In this document: one piece after another, positions 8,240 to 17,553 of the stretch | Position numbering within the stretch: the stretch's first letter is position 1 | How the letters are laid out: each line of letters starts with the position of its first letter | Assembly: GCA_035539075.1 (NCBI GenBank) | Contig: DATLJB010000221.1 | Coordinates: 42,107-106,106 of the forward strand | Length of the DNA: 64,000 nt | Direction of reading: 5' to 3' | Source: Dongia_B sp035539075 | GTDB lineage: Bacteria; Pseudomonadota; Alphaproteobacteria; Dongiales; Dongiaceae | Position numbers and translations under genes: made by a program | The notes under the pieces: model-generated | What the model was told of the DNA's origin: nothing | Databases searched by the model: none | Seen by the model: only the letters and a program-made list of their open reading frames with translations

Positions 8240-8999
8240 CTGGCAAAGCCGTTTTGTCGCGCAACTGCGCGCGCTGCCGAGTGCTCCGTTACCTGCGGAT
8301 GGCTTCCTTGGTAGCCAGGCTCACCGCTTCGCCGTTTATCGCGACAATATGATCGGTTCCCTGGTCGAAGCACTGGGAGAGACTTTTCCGGTCACGCGGC
8401 AATTGGTCGGCGGCAGATTTTTCGACCCGGTCGCTGCGGATTTTGTGCGCCGGGACCCGCCAACCGCACCGCGGCTATCCCGCTATGGCGGCCGCTTCCC
8501 CGGCTTTTTGGGCGAGCTGCCGCAGTTGCGCGATCTCGCCTATGCCGTAGATGTGGCACAGCTGGAATGGGCGCGGGTGGAGAGCTATTTCGCCGGTATC
8601 GCGGAGACGGTCCTGGAGCCCGACGCATTGCTGGCCCTGCCGCCGGAAGTCCTTCCGGCGCTGCGCTTGGTCGCCGTTCCAAGCTTGCGCGTCGTCTCGA
8701 CAGCGACCTCATCGCAGAGCATCTGGCTCGCGCATCAAGGAAGAGAGCCGGCTTTCGGCGAGATCGACCCGTGGCGGCATGAGGCGGTGCGGTTGGTTTG
8801 TGCGGTGCAAGGTGTCAGGGCCGACCGGATCGCCCCTGCCCATGCAGTTTTCTTGCAGGGGCTGATGGCTGGGCAGGATCTGACCCAGGCATTTTCCGCG
8901 GCAGCGACCGTCGATCCAAATTTCGATTTGCAGGGGGCCTTGGTGGCGGAAATGCAGATCGGCAGCTTCGGCGCCATCGGTCTTCCTGCGGCGGGTTGA
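8229..8999 (+). CDS. bufC: BufC, DUF2063 partner protein
   Basis: 256 residues from the ATG at 8229, which overlaps the bufB stop. An open frame reaches back to 8148 but only inside bufB. The N-terminal DUF2063 domain is clear: 'RFAVYRDNMIGSLVEALGETFPVTRQLVGGRFF' is the helical 'putative DNA-binding' region, followed by 'YGGRFPGFLGELPQLRDLAYAVDVAQLEWARV'-like sequence. Despite the old domain name, this family is the RiPP-recognition partner that delivers the precursor to the DUF692 enzyme. Position and overlap fit a BufB-BufC complex. Confidence 0.9.
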   Translation: MLRDWQSRFVAQLRALPSAPLPADGFLGSQAHRFAVYRDNMIGSLVEALGETFPVTRQLVGGRFFDPVAADFVRRDPPTAPRLSRYGGRFPGFLGELPQLRDLAYAVDVAQLEWARVESYFAGIAETVLEPDALLALPPEVLPALRLVAVPSLRVVSTATSSQSIWLAHQGREPAFGEIDPWRHEAVRLVCAVQGVRADRIAPAHAVFLQGLMAGQDLTQAFSAAATVDPNFDLQGALVAEMQIGSFGAIGLPAAG

Positions 9000-9052
9000 T
9001 GCGGCACGCCGGCAGTTCTTTAAATGAGTTGCACTTTTCAAGGGATGCCACG

Positions 9053-9514
9053 ATGCCGACCGCGATCAACCGCGTGATCATTTTCGCCGATACGATGCAA
9101 CGGATCGGTGCGCCGATCGTCGACCTGTTGATCCGGATCGCCCTTTTTCGCGTCTTCTTCTGGTCGGGGCTCGTCAAAATTCACGACTGGGGCGCGACCC
9201 TGCAGCTCTTTCAATATGAGTATATGGTGCCGCTGCTGCCGCCGAATATTGCCGCTGTATTGGCGGCCGCTAGCGAGCTTGGCGCATCGAGCCTGATATT
9301 GATCGGCTTGTTCAGTCGATTGGCGGCCGTTCCGCTTCTCTGCCTGGCGATGGTCATTCAATTCGCCCTTGGCGCGGTCAATCCGGCATATAATCAACTT
9401 GAGCACTATCTCTGGATGGTATTGCTTCTCAACGTCATCACCCGCGGTCCCGGCCTTCTGTCTGTCGACGGCGTTTTGCGGCAGCGTTACGCGCCATTGG
9501 CCAATCCCGTTTAG
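9053..9514 (+). CDS. DoxX family membrane protein
   Basis: 154 residues with four hydrophobic segments and the DoxX start 'LLIRIALFRVFFWSGLVKI'. The ATG at 9053 has AAGGGA seven nt upstream; the open frame to 8798 lies inside bufC and is rejected. DoxX proteins commonly close bufferin/DUF2282-DUF692-DUF2063 operons; their exact job (redox or membrane partner) is not settled. Confidence 0.88.
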   Translation: MPTAINRVIIFADTMQRIGAPIVDLLIRIALFRVFFWSGLVKIHDWGATLQLFQYEYMVPLLPPNIAAVLAAASELGASSLILIGLFSRLAAVPLLCLAMVIQFALGAVNPAYNQLEHYLWMVLLLNVITRGPGLLSVDGVLRQRYAPLANPV

Positions 9515-9533
9515 AAGCGCGCAACGATTTTCG

Positions 9534-9550
9534 GCCGGCCTTGGGCCGGC
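9534..9550 (+). terminator. GC-rich hairpin after the bufferin operon
   Basis: GCCGGCC at 9534-9540, a 3-nt loop, GGCCGGC at 9544-9550. It lies 20 bp past the doxX stop. There is no T-run, so it may be a weak terminator or an RNA-stabilising 3' hairpin. Confidence 0.4.
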
Positions 9551-9687
9551 TGGATCGGCCCTCAGGTGAGGTAAAATCTCTTGCCAGCCCCGGCAGAGAC
9601 TGATTTGATTCAAGCCAGCAAGCAATATGGTCGCGATGCGGGTGGAATTCCGCGCTGACCATCGCGGCCGCGACTGGGGAGGATCGA

Positions 9688-11724
9688 ATGCCTGGCAGAG
9701 ATCCCACGGCGCCGCGTTGCGCCGCTCTCATTGGCCCGCATCTCTCGGGCAAGACAGCCTTATTTGAAAGCCTGATGCTGCTGACCCAGGCATTGCCGCG
9801 TAAAGGCAATGCGCGCGATGGCTACGCGCTGGGCGATAACTCGCCCGAAGCGCGGCAGCGCGGCACCTCCGTCGAGCTTTGCATGGCGACAACGAGTTTC
9901 CTCGGCGAGAGCTGGACGTTCATTGATTGTCCCGGCTCGGTGGAGTTCAGCCAGGACACCCGCAATGCGCTGATGATCGCCGACATCGCCATCGTCGTCA
10001 CAGAGCCGCTGGTCGACCGCGCCCTGAGCTTGGCGGCCACCTTCAAGTTCCTCGACGACTATGCCATCCCGCACCTCGTCTTTATTAACAAGATGGATGT
10101 CGCGGCCTATGCGGTGCGCGATATTATGGCCGCCTTGCAGTCCGTATCGGCGCGGCCGCTGCTGCTGCGCCAGGTGCCGATCCGCGAGGCCGGCCCCAAT
10201 GGCGACGTCATTACCGGCTATGTCGACCTCGTAAGCGAACGCGCCTATCGCTATCAGCCCGGCCAGGAATCCGCTCTGATACAGCTTCCGAATACCATCA
10301 TGGCGCGTGAGCAGGAGGCTCGCGGCGACCTGCTGGAGCATCTCGCCGATTTTGACGATCATCTGCTGGAGCAACTGCTCGGCGATGAGCAGCCCAGCGC
10401 CGGCGAAATCTACCAGCAGATATCCAAGGATCTCGCCGAGGATCTGATTGTGCCGGTGCTGCTGGGGTCGGCGGAGCGCGATCATGGCGTGCGCCGCCTG
10501 CTGAAGGCTCTGCGCCATGATGTGCCGGGTCCGGAATTGACCGCGCAGCGGCTCGGCCTGCAGGGCCAGGCAAGCGGCGCCGTCGTGTTCAAGACGCTGC
10601 ACCAGGCGCATGCTGGCAAACTGTCATTGGTGCGCGTGCTGGCCGGCAAGTTTGCCGATGGCCAGACGGTCAACGGCCAGCGGATCGCCGGCGTCTTTCG
10701 TCTGAAAGGCAATCAGTCCGAGAAGGTCGGCCAGGCGGGTTTCGGCGAGGTGGTGGCCTTTGGCCGGCTGGACCAGGCGCGCACCGGCGAGGTGCTGGTG
10801 GCCGATGGCAATGCGACGGCTGAGATCGACTGGCCGGCGGCGCTGGAACCGCTCTTCGGCCTCGCATTAAGCGTGGAAAATCGCAACGATGAGGTCAAGC
10901 TGACGGCGGCGCTCACGAAGTTGTCGGAGGAAGATCCTTCGCTCAGTTTCGAGCACGATCCCGATACCCATGAACTGCTGGTCCAGGGCCAGGGCGAGAT
11001 TCACCTGCAGGTGGCGGCGGAGCGGCTCAAGAGCCGTTATAACCTGCCGGTGCGGGTGCATCGTCCGCAGGTCAGCTATCGTGAAACCATTCGCCATAAG
11101 ATGGCACAGCATGCCCGCTTCAAGCGCCAAAGCGGCGGGCACGGCCAATTCGGCGATGTGCAGATCGAAATCTGGCCGCTGGGGCGCGGTGAAGGCTTTC
11201 AGTTCGAGGATCGCGTCGTCGGGGGCGCTGTGCCGCGACAATTCATCGGCTCGGTGGAAGACGGGGTGAAGGACTACCTCAGCCGCGGCCCGCTCGGCTT
11301 TCCGGTGGTCGATGTCGCGGTGGCGCTATGCGACGGCCAGTATCATTCGGTCGACAGTTCCGACCAGGCCTTCAAGACAGCCGCCCGCATGGCGATGCAG
11401 GAAGCCATGCCAAAATGCGATCCGGTGCTGCTGGAGCCGATTCACGCGGTGGAGATTCTCACGCCTGCCGAGTTCACCTCGCGGATCCATGGCTTGATCA
11501 GTTCGCGGCGCGGCCAGATCCTGCAATTCGCCGCGAAACCCGATTGGCCCGGCTGGGAGGTGGTGGAGGCATTGATGCCGCAAGCGGAGATCCTGGACCT
11601 GGTGATCGAGTTGCGGTCGCTGACCCAGGGGCTCGGCAGCTACAAGGCACATTTCGATCATCTGCAGGAACTGACCGGCAAGCTTGCCGACAAGGTGATC
11701 GAGCAGCGCCGCGCTGCACAGTAG
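9688..11724 (+). CDS. EF-G-like translational GTPase paralogue with altered switch II
   Basis: 678 residues in EF-G domain order I to V. The P-loop is GPHLSGKT at 16-23 and the guanine-specificity motif NKMD at 134-137. Switch II reads DCPGSVEF at 80-87 where canonical EF-G has D-T-P-G-H-V-D-F, so Ser84 replaces the catalytic histidine. The domain IV region ('RFKRQSGGHGQFGDVQIEI') and domain V are intact. It stands alone with a strong RBS (GGGGAGGA, spacing 5). It resembles EF-G-like paralogues of unknown role rather than the translocase, which normally sits with rpsL/rpsG/tuf. Hydrolysis may be slow or differently triggered. Confidence 0.85.
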   Translation: MPGRDPTAPRCAALIGPHLSGKTALFESLMLLTQALPRKGNARDGYALGDNSPEARQRGTSVELCMATTSFLGESWTFIDCPGSVEFSQDTRNALMIADIAIVVTEPLVDRALSLAATFKFLDDYAIPHLVFINKMDVAAYAVRDIMAALQSVSARPLLLRQVPIREAGPNGDVITGYVDLVSERAYRYQPGQESALIQLPNTIMAREQEARGDLLEHLADFDDHLLEQLLGDEQPSAGEIYQQISKDLAEDLIVPVLLGSAERDHGVRRLLKALRHDVPGPELTAQRLGLQGQASGAVVFKTLHQAHAGKLSLVRVLAGKFADGQTVNGQRIAGVFRLKGNQSEKVGQAGFGEVVAFGRLDQARTGEVLVADGNATAEIDWPAALEPLFGLALSVENRNDEVKLTAALTKLSEEDPSLSFEHDPDTHELLVQGQGEIHLQVAAERLKSRYNLPVRVHRPQVSYRETIRHKMAQHARFKRQSGGHGQFGDVQIEIWPLGRGEGFQFEDRVVGGAVPRQFIGSVEDGVKDYLSRGPLGFPVVDVAVALCDGQYHSVDSSDQAFKTAARMAMQEAMPKCDPVLLEPIHAVEILTPAEFTSRIHGLISSRRGQILQFAAKPDWPGWEVVEALMPQAEILDLVIELRSLTQGLGSYKAHFDHLQELTGKLADKVIEQRRAAQ

Positions 11725-11766
11725 AGCCGGGGATCTGGCGCCTGACATTGGCCGGCGCGGTCGTCC

Positions 11767-13566
11767 TCAGGAATGAACCTTGACGTAGCTGCCGGGCGCG
11801 TCGCCCAGGGGCTTTATCTTGTGATCTCCGGGCTTGCGCGCCGGCACGGTCCCGTCGCTGAATCCGGCGATCCATTTTTGCCATTCCGGCCACCAGGAAC
11901 CCGGCCGTTCTTCGGCCGTGGCGAGCCAGTCGTCGGGCCTGGCTGGCAAGCTCTTCGCGTTGTTGATCCAGTGATTGTATTTCTTGGCGGCCGGCGGATT
12001 GACGACCCCGGCGATATGCCCCGAAGCCGCGAGGACGAACTTGACCGGCCCCTTATAAAGCTGTGTCGCGGCGTAGGTCGATTTCCACGGCGCGATATGG
12101 TCCTCCTTGGTCGAGAGGATGAAGCTTGGCGTCTTGATCTTGGTGAGGTCGATCGGCACGCCGTCCAGGGAGATGCCGCCCGGTCTGCTCAGCAGGTTTT
12201 CCTGATACATGTTGCGCAGGTAAAAGCTGTGCATCGCCGCCGGCATACGCGTGGAATCCGAATTCCAATACAGCAGGTCGAAGGGGAAGGGGTCCTTGCC
12301 GAGCAGGTAGTTGTTGATGACGAAGGACCAGATCAGGTCGTTGGCGCGCAGCATGTTGAAGGTATTGGCCATCGCCGATCCCTCCAGATAGCCGTGCTGG
12401 CTCATCCGCTGTTCCAGCGCCAGCAACTGCTCCTCATCGACGAAAACCGACAATTCGCCCGCTTCGGCAAAATCCACCATGGTCGTAAGGAAGGTTGCGC
12501 TGGCCACGCGATCCTGCCGCTTCTTGGCCGTCAGATAGGCCAGGGTGCAGGCAAGCAGGGTGCCGCCGAGGCAATAGCCGATGACGTTGACGGTCTTCTC
12601 GTCGGTCAGCTTTTCAATCGCGTCCAGCGCGGCGAGCGGGCCGGCCTGCATATAATCGGTGAAAGACTCCTTCGCCAGCGTCTCGTCGGGATTGACCCAG
12701 GAGATGACAAACACCGTGTGGCCCTGTTCCGTCAGCCACTTGATCAGTGAATTCGCCGGCTTGAGGTCGAGGATGTAATATTTGTTGATCCAGGGCGGAA
12801 TGATCAGCAGCGGCCGCTTGGCGACCTGCTCGGTGACCGGCTCATACTGCAGGAGCTGCATAAGGTTGTTCTGGAACATCACCTTTCCCGGCGTGACCGC
12901 CAGGTTGCGCCCGACCTCGAAGGCTTCCAGGTCGGTCATCCGTACCTGCAGCTTGCCCTTGCCGCGCTCCAGGTCTTCCAGGAGATGCTGCAGACCCTTG
13001 ATCAGGTTCTCTCCGCCGCTTTCGGCCGTCGTCCGCAATACTTCGGGGTTGGTCAAGGCGAAGTTGCTGGGCGCCATCGCGTCGACAAATTGCCGCGTAT
13101 AGAAGTCGACCTTCTGCGCCGTCTTAGGGTCCAGACCGTCAACCTCTCGCACGGTCGATTGCAGCCACCGCGCCGTCAGCAGATAAGACTGCTTGATGAA
13201 ATCGAAGACCTGATTGTCCTGCCAGGCCTCGTCCTTGAAGCGGCGGTCGCTCGGGGCCGGCTGGATCACCGGCTCGGCCGGCTCGCCCATCATGCGGCGC
13301 GCCGTGGTCTGCCAGAGGTTCATATAATCCTGCCAGAGTGAAACCTGCGCCTCGAACAACTTTTGCGGGTCCGACATCAGGCGCGTGGTCATTTCCAGGA
13401 AGGCGCGACCGATATTGAGCGGGTCGGTTTGCGTATCGAGGTCGATCGCATTGCGGCTGAGGAATTCGCTGACGAGACGCTGCGATTGCTCGGCGATCTT
13501 GGCCATCGAAGCTGACCAGGCAGCGGGATCTATAGCCTGATTTTGCTGTTCCCCGCGATCCACCAT
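11767..13566 (-). CDS. phaC: Class I poly(R)-hydroxyalkanoate synthase
   Basis: 599 residues, the usual class I length. The lipase-box-like G-x-C-x-G is GYCLGG at about 330-335, nucleophile C332. The general acid and base regions are 'STKEDHIAPW' and 'AASGHIAGVVNPP'. It polymerises (R)-3-hydroxyacyl-CoA on PHA granules. No phaA, phaB or phasin gene is adjacent; 3-hydroxybutyrate dehydrogenase lies 16 kb away. It converges on the EF-G-like gene and is divergent from the OmpA-type lipoprotein. Confidence 0.96.
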   Translation of the reverse strand: MVDRGEQQNQAIDPAAWSASMAKIAEQSQRLVSEFLSRNAIDLDTQTDPLNIGRAFLEMTTRLMSDPQKLFEAQVSLWQDYMNLWQTTARRMMGEPAEPVIQPAPSDRRFKDEAWQDNQVFDFIKQSYLLTARWLQSTVREVDGLDPKTAQKVDFYTRQFVDAMAPSNFALTNPEVLRTTAESGGENLIKGLQHLLEDLERGKGKLQVRMTDLEAFEVGRNLAVTPGKVMFQNNLMQLLQYEPVTEQVAKRPLLIIPPWINKYYILDLKPANSLIKWLTEQGHTVFVISWVNPDETLAKESFTDYMQAGPLAALDAIEKLTDEKTVNVIGYCLGGTLLACTLAYLTAKKRQDRVASATFLTTMVDFAEAGELSVFVDEEQLLALEQRMSQHGYLEGSAMANTFNMLRANDLIWSFVINNYLLGKDPFPFDLLYWNSDSTRMPAAMHSFYLRNMYQENLLSRPGGISLDGVPIDLTKIKTPSFILSTKEDHIAPWKSTYAATQLYKGPVKFVLAASGHIAGVVNPPAAKKYNHWINNAKSLPARPDDWLATAEERPGSWWPEWQKWIAGFSDGTVPARKPGDHKIKPLGDAPGSYVKVHS

Positions 13567-13791
13567 GCAACCCCCGAATTTATTTGTTTTTCAATCTATT
13601 AGTCGCCGGCGAAAATAGCAATCGACGGCGTGGTTTCTCTGCTATAGTACCTCACCCGAGGGGGATTCGACCGGTATATTGTCCGAAGAAGATGGCAAAT
13701 ATATAGGTTGGCTGGCCACGACTGTCATCTGGTGGAATAACCGGATGGCGTGCGCGGTGACCTCGAGGCGGTTGGGAGCAAAGAGGCCAGG

Positions 13792-15066
13792 ATGAATAGG
13801 TTTGGTAACAGCGATCTTCGCGGACGGCAGCCACGTAATGCCATCGGCGCGATCGCTGCGGAGCTGTCAGACGCAACGACGCTGCTGAAGCGCGGCGTCC
13901 TGCTTGCCGCGATGCTGACATTAGGTGGCTGCAGCTGGTTCAGCAATGACGAACCGGCCTTTCCCCCTACCAGCGGCGGCCCCAGCATAGCTTCCGTGCC
14001 GAACGGATTGCCCGGCGATAGCGCCAATGCCCAATATAGCGACCAGGAGTTGCGGGCGCTCCTCGGCTCGGCGCCGCGGCCACTGCCGCCGCCGCCAGCC
14101 GAACCGAAAGCTGCCGATACGCAAGCGCCCGACGCCACCACGCCGGAGGCGAGCCCCAATGGTGCCGCCGCGGCACCGGCGGCAAACGCCCAGCCGGCAG
14201 CTACGGCGCCGGCCGGGACCGTGCCCGCCGCGCCGGTTCCCGATGCGGCAAAGAACAATTCCAACGACTATCCGGACATCAACACCGTGCCGATGCAGCG
14301 ACCGGCCCCGGTGCCTGACGCCGAGCAGCCGAGCGATGAGCCGAAGCCCAAGCAGTCTTCGATGCTGGTGCCGGACCCGCGGGGCGAGGCGCAGCAAGGC
14401 GAGCTGCTCATCCTGACCGCGGCCGGATCGAGTCCGGCGGCGCCGACTGATCTGTCGCCCCAGAACGCTCCGACGCAGACGGCGCAGACATCGGCTGGTT
14501 CCGATGATCCGATGTTCAGCAAGCCGGTCCTGCCGCCCTATACCGGTTATGACCAGACGCAGAAGCAGCCGCAAGGCGTGCCGGCGCAATCTATCTACCG
14601 GTCGCCTTATGCGGGCCCAACCCAGGTGGACCAGGGGGGCGGCGACGGGGGCAGCCTCTATTACGCGTCGCAATCCGAAAGCGGCGCGCAACTGACGGCG
14701 ACGCCGGGTGGCCGGCCGGTCGGCTTGGTCTATTTCGGCATCGGTTCGACGACGCTCGGCGGAGCGGATCGCCAGGTATTGCGACAGATCGCCGATCTGC
14801 AGCGCGCTTATGGCGGTGTCGTCCGGATTGTCGGTCATGCCAGCTCGCGCACCGAAAATATGCCGATGGATCAGCATCGGAAAACCAATACGGATGTCGC
14901 TGCGGCGCGCGCCAAAGCGGTGGCCGAACAATTGGTGCGATACGGCGTAAGGCCGCTTTTCGTGCAAATCGCCGGGGTCAGCGATACCCAGCCCCTATAT
15001 CCCGAATTCATGCCCGCTGGCGAAGCCGCCAATCGGCGGGCGGAAGTCTATCTCAGCAGCAACTGA
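13792..15066 (+). CDS. OmpA-domain outer-membrane lipoprotein with Pro/Ala-rich spacer
   Basis: About 424 residues. A lipobox LTLGGC follows the hydrophobic run 'RGVLLAAMLTLGG', though the n-region before it is long (about 30 residues). Then comes a roughly 270-residue Pro/Ala/Gln-rich low-complexity linker and a C-terminal OmpA-like peptidoglycan-binding domain ('LVYFGIGSTTLGGADRQVL', 'VRIVGHASSRTE', 'NRRAEVYL'). The frame opens at a GTG at 13750, but the ATG at 13792 has AAGAGGCC upstream and is preferred. It likely tethers the outer membrane to peptidoglycan across the periplasm. The gene is 46 bp before hom. Confidence 0.75.
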   Translation: MNRFGNSDLRGRQPRNAIGAIAAELSDATTLLKRGVLLAAMLTLGGCSWFSNDEPAFPPTSGGPSIASVPNGLPGDSANAQYSDQELRALLGSAPRPLPPPPAEPKAADTQAPDATTPEASPNGAAAAPAANAQPAATAPAGTVPAAPVPDAAKNNSNDYPDINTVPMQRPAPVPDAEQPSDEPKPKQSSMLVPDPRGEAQQGELLILTAAGSSPAAPTDLSPQNAPTQTAQTSAGSDDPMFSKPVLPPYTGYDQTQKQPQGVPAQSIYRSPYAGPTQVDQGGGDGGSLYYASQSESGAQLTATPGGRPVGLVYFGIGSTTLGGADRQVLRQIADLQRAYGGVVRIVGHASSRTENMPMDQHRKTNTDVAAARAKAVAEQLVRYGVRPLFVQIAGVSDTQPLYPEFMPAGEAANRRAEVYLSSN

Positions 15067-15112
15067 ACGATTATGAAGCGTATATTTGTGTGGCAGCTGA
15101 TCGGTGACGATC

Positions 15113-16420
15113 ATGGCTGCTAACCGTCACGAGCCTTTGCGCGTGGGCATCGCCGGCCTGGGAACAGTCGGCGCCGGTGTCGTGCGCCTGTTACGGGAAA
15201 ACCGCGACATCCTGCAACTGCATTGCCCGCGCCCCATCGAAGTCGTTGCGGTTTCCGCCCGCGACCGCTCGAAGGACCGCGGCATCGATATTTCGGCCAT
15301 CGAATGGGTCGAGAACAGTCTGGCCCTGGCCAGCCATCCCAAGGTCGATGTCGTTATCGAGCTGATCGGCGGTTCGGAAGGACCGGCCAAGGCCTTGGTC
15401 GAGGCGGCAATTGCCAATGGCAAGCATGTGGTAACCGCCAATAAGGCTTTGCTGGCACATCATGGCACGGCGCTGGCCGTGGCTGCCGAAGCGAAGGGGC
15501 TCTGCCTCGCTTATGAAGCGGCTGTCGCCGGCGGCATTCCGGTGATCAAGGCCATGCGCGAGGGCCTGGCGGCAAACCGGATCGAGCAGGTCTATGGCAT
15601 CCTCAACGGCACCTGCAATTATATCCTGACGCAGATGCGGGAGACCGGCCGCGAATTCGCCGATGTCCTCGCCGAGGCCCAGGCTCTCGGCTATGCCGAA
15701 GCCGATCCCAGCTTCGACGTGGACGGTATCGATGCCGCCCATAAATTGTCGATCCTTGCCAGCGTCGCCTTCGGTTGCGCGGTCGATTTCAATGCCGTGC
15801 GCGTCAGCGGCATTCGCAATGTTTCGGCGATGGATATCGCCTTTGCCGAGGAGCTCGGCTACCGCATCAAGCTGCTGGGCCTGGCCAGGCCCAGCAAGGA
15901 CGGGATCGAGCAGCGGGTTCTTGCCTGCATGGTGCCGCAGGCCAGCGTCATCGCCAAAGTGGACGGCGTCTTCAACGCGGTGGTCACGAAGGGCAATTTC
16001 GTCGGCCAGAACGTCTCGATCGGCCGCGGTGCGGGCGCCGGGCCGACGGCCTCGGCGGTGGTGAGCGACCTCATCGATATCGCCCGCGACCGCATCCTGC
16101 CGGCTTTCTCGGCGCCGGCAGCCAGCCTGAAGCATATGCAGCCGGCGCCGCGCGGCAGCCATGTTGGACCCTATTACCTGCGCCTCATGGTGGTCGATAA
16201 ACCTGGTGTTATCGCCGACATTGCCGCCGCCTTGCGGGACGAGCAGGTATCAATGGAGGCCATGATCCAGCGGGCGCGCCATCCTGGGCAATCGGTGCCG
16301 GTGGTGATTACCACCCATGAAACCACCGAAGCGGCGATAGACAGAGTCGTTAAGCGCCTGGAACAGGTAAAATCGATACTTGAGCCGGCACATGTGATGC
16401 CGATTGAGCTGTTGGACTGA
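15113..16420 (+). CDS. hom: Homoserine dehydrogenase
   Basis: About 435 residues. The NAD(P)-binding motif is 'VGIAGLGTVGAGVVRLL', the catalytic-region hallmark is 'GYAEADPSFDVDGIDAAHKL', and a C-terminal ACT domain begins around 'YYLRLMVVDKPGVIADIAAALRD'. It reduces aspartate semialdehyde to homoserine for threonine and methionine; the ACT domain is usually the threonine feedback site. A GTG at 15104 is an alternative start. It precedes glpX and recJ on the same strand, an order common in related alphaproteobacteria. Confidence 0.96.
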   Translation: MAANRHEPLRVGIAGLGTVGAGVVRLLRENRDILQLHCPRPIEVVAVSARDRSKDRGIDISAIEWVENSLALASHPKVDVVIELIGGSEGPAKALVEAAIANGKHVVTANKALLAHHGTALAVAAEAKGLCLAYEAAVAGGIPVIKAMREGLAANRIEQVYGILNGTCNYILTQMRETGREFADVLAEAQALGYAEADPSFDVDGIDAAHKLSILASVAFGCAVDFNAVRVSGIRNVSAMDIAFAEELGYRIKLLGLARPSKDGIEQRVLACMVPQASVIAKVDGVFNAVVTKGNFVGQNVSIGRGAGAGPTASAVVSDLIDIARDRILPAFSAPAASLKHMQPAPRGSHVGPYYLRLMVVDKPGVIADIAAALRDEQVSMEAMIQRARHPGQSVPVVITTHETTEAAIDRVVKRLEQVKSILEPAHVMPIELLD

Positions 16421-16504
16421 ACCAACGCCGCGGCATCGCGTTTATGCAGGCCGGCGCGACATCAAAACGGCCGGCCGGCGGGATTCTCAGCTAGGAGTGA
16501 AGAA

Positions 16505-17464
16505 ATGGATCGTAACCTGGCCCTGGAAGCGGTGCGTGTGACGGAAGCCGCAGCTTTGTCGGCCTCGCGTCTCATGGGGCGCGGTGATGAAAAGGCCGCC
16601 GACCAAGCGGCGGTGGATGCGATGCGGCGGGCATTGAACGATCTCTCGATCGACGGCACCGTCGTGATCGGCGAGGGCGAGCGGGATGAGGCGCCGATGC
16701 TTTATATCGGCGAAAAGGTCGGCGCCGGCGGTCCCAAGATCGACATCGCGCTCGATCCGTTGGAAGGCACCACTATCTGCGCGAAAGGCGCTCAGAATGC
16801 CTTGGCCGTGGTTGCCATGGCCGAGGCCGGTAATTTCCTCAATGCGCCGGACGTGTACATGGACAAGATCGCCGTCGGGCCGGGCTTGCCGGAAGGTGTG
16901 GTCGACCTCGATGCCTCGCCTGAGGAAAATCTCAGGAACGTCGCCAAGGCCAAGAAGATGGAGATGAGCGACCTGGTCGCCTGCATTCTCGATCGTCCGC
17001 GCCATGCGGAACTGATCGCCAAGGTGCGCGCGGCGGGTGCGCGCATCATGCTGATCTCCGATGGCGATGTCAGCGGCATCATCGCCACGGCCACGCCCAA
17101 TAGCGGCGTCGATCTCTATATCGGCAGCGGCGGCGCGCCGGAGGGTGTGTTGTCGGCGGCGGCCTTGCGCTGCATCGGCGGCCAGATGCAGGGGCGTCTG
17201 CTGTTTCGCAATGATGACGAGCGGGGCAGGGCGCACCGCCTCGGCATCACCGATCTCAACCGGAAATACACCATGGCTGAACTCGCCAAGGGCGATGTCA
17301 TGTTCGCAGCCACCGGCGTTACCGATGGTGCGATGCTGCGCGGTGTTCGCCGCTCGGCCGGCATGGCGACGACCCATTCGCTGGTGATGCGCTCCAAGAG
17401 CGGCACCGTTCGCTATGTCGAGGCGCAGCACAACTGGAAGATCAAGCGTCCGCTCGACGTCTGA
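16505..17464 (+). CDS. glpX: Class II fructose-1,6-bisphosphatase
   Basis: 319 residues. The metal/phosphate signature 'DIALDPLEGTTICAKG', 'GEGERDEAPMLYIGE' and 'LISDGDVSGIIATA' identify the GlpX type. It dephosphorylates fructose-1,6-bisphosphate, needed for gluconeogenesis and to recycle sugars into an Entner-Doudoroff cycle. RBS TAGGAG is visible upstream of the ATG. Confidence 0.96.
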   Translation: MDRNLALEAVRVTEAAALSASRLMGRGDEKAADQAAVDAMRRALNDLSIDGTVVIGEGERDEAPMLYIGEKVGAGGPKIDIALDPLEGTTICAKGAQNALAVVAMAEAGNFLNAPDVYMDKIAVGPGLPEGVVDLDASPEENLRNVAKAKKMEMSDLVACILDRPRHAELIAKVRAAGARIMLISDGDVSGIIATATPNSGVDLYIGSGGAPEGVLSAAALRCIGGQMQGRLLFRNDDERGRAHRLGITDLNRKYTMAELAKGDVMFAATGVTDGAMLRGVRRSAGMATTHSLVMRSKSGTVRYVEAQHNWKIKRPLDV

Positions 17465-17507
17465 GCCTTTGTGAAAGCCGTCCCACGACTCGGTTCGAAG
17501 GTTTAGC

Positions 17508-17553
17508 ATAGACATGGCGTCTCTTGTATTGACTTGGTGAGTGCCATGTCTAT
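17508..17553 (+). promoter_or_regulatory. Inverted repeat over the recJ start, with a short leader frame
   Basis: ATAGACATGGC at 17508-17518 and its perfect complement GCCATGTCTAT at 17543-17553, 24 nt apart. The right arm contains the recJ ATG (17546-17548), so a hairpin would mask it. Between the arms an 8-codon frame (MASLVLTW, 17514-17540) ends 5 nt before recJ. No good Shine-Dalgarno precedes recJ. A translational control role is plausible but unproven. Confidence 0.45.

Noticed and set aside
9688..11724. Canonical elongation factor G
   Set aside because: Not near rpsL/rpsG/tuf and lacks the catalytic switch II His, so annotated as a paralogue.
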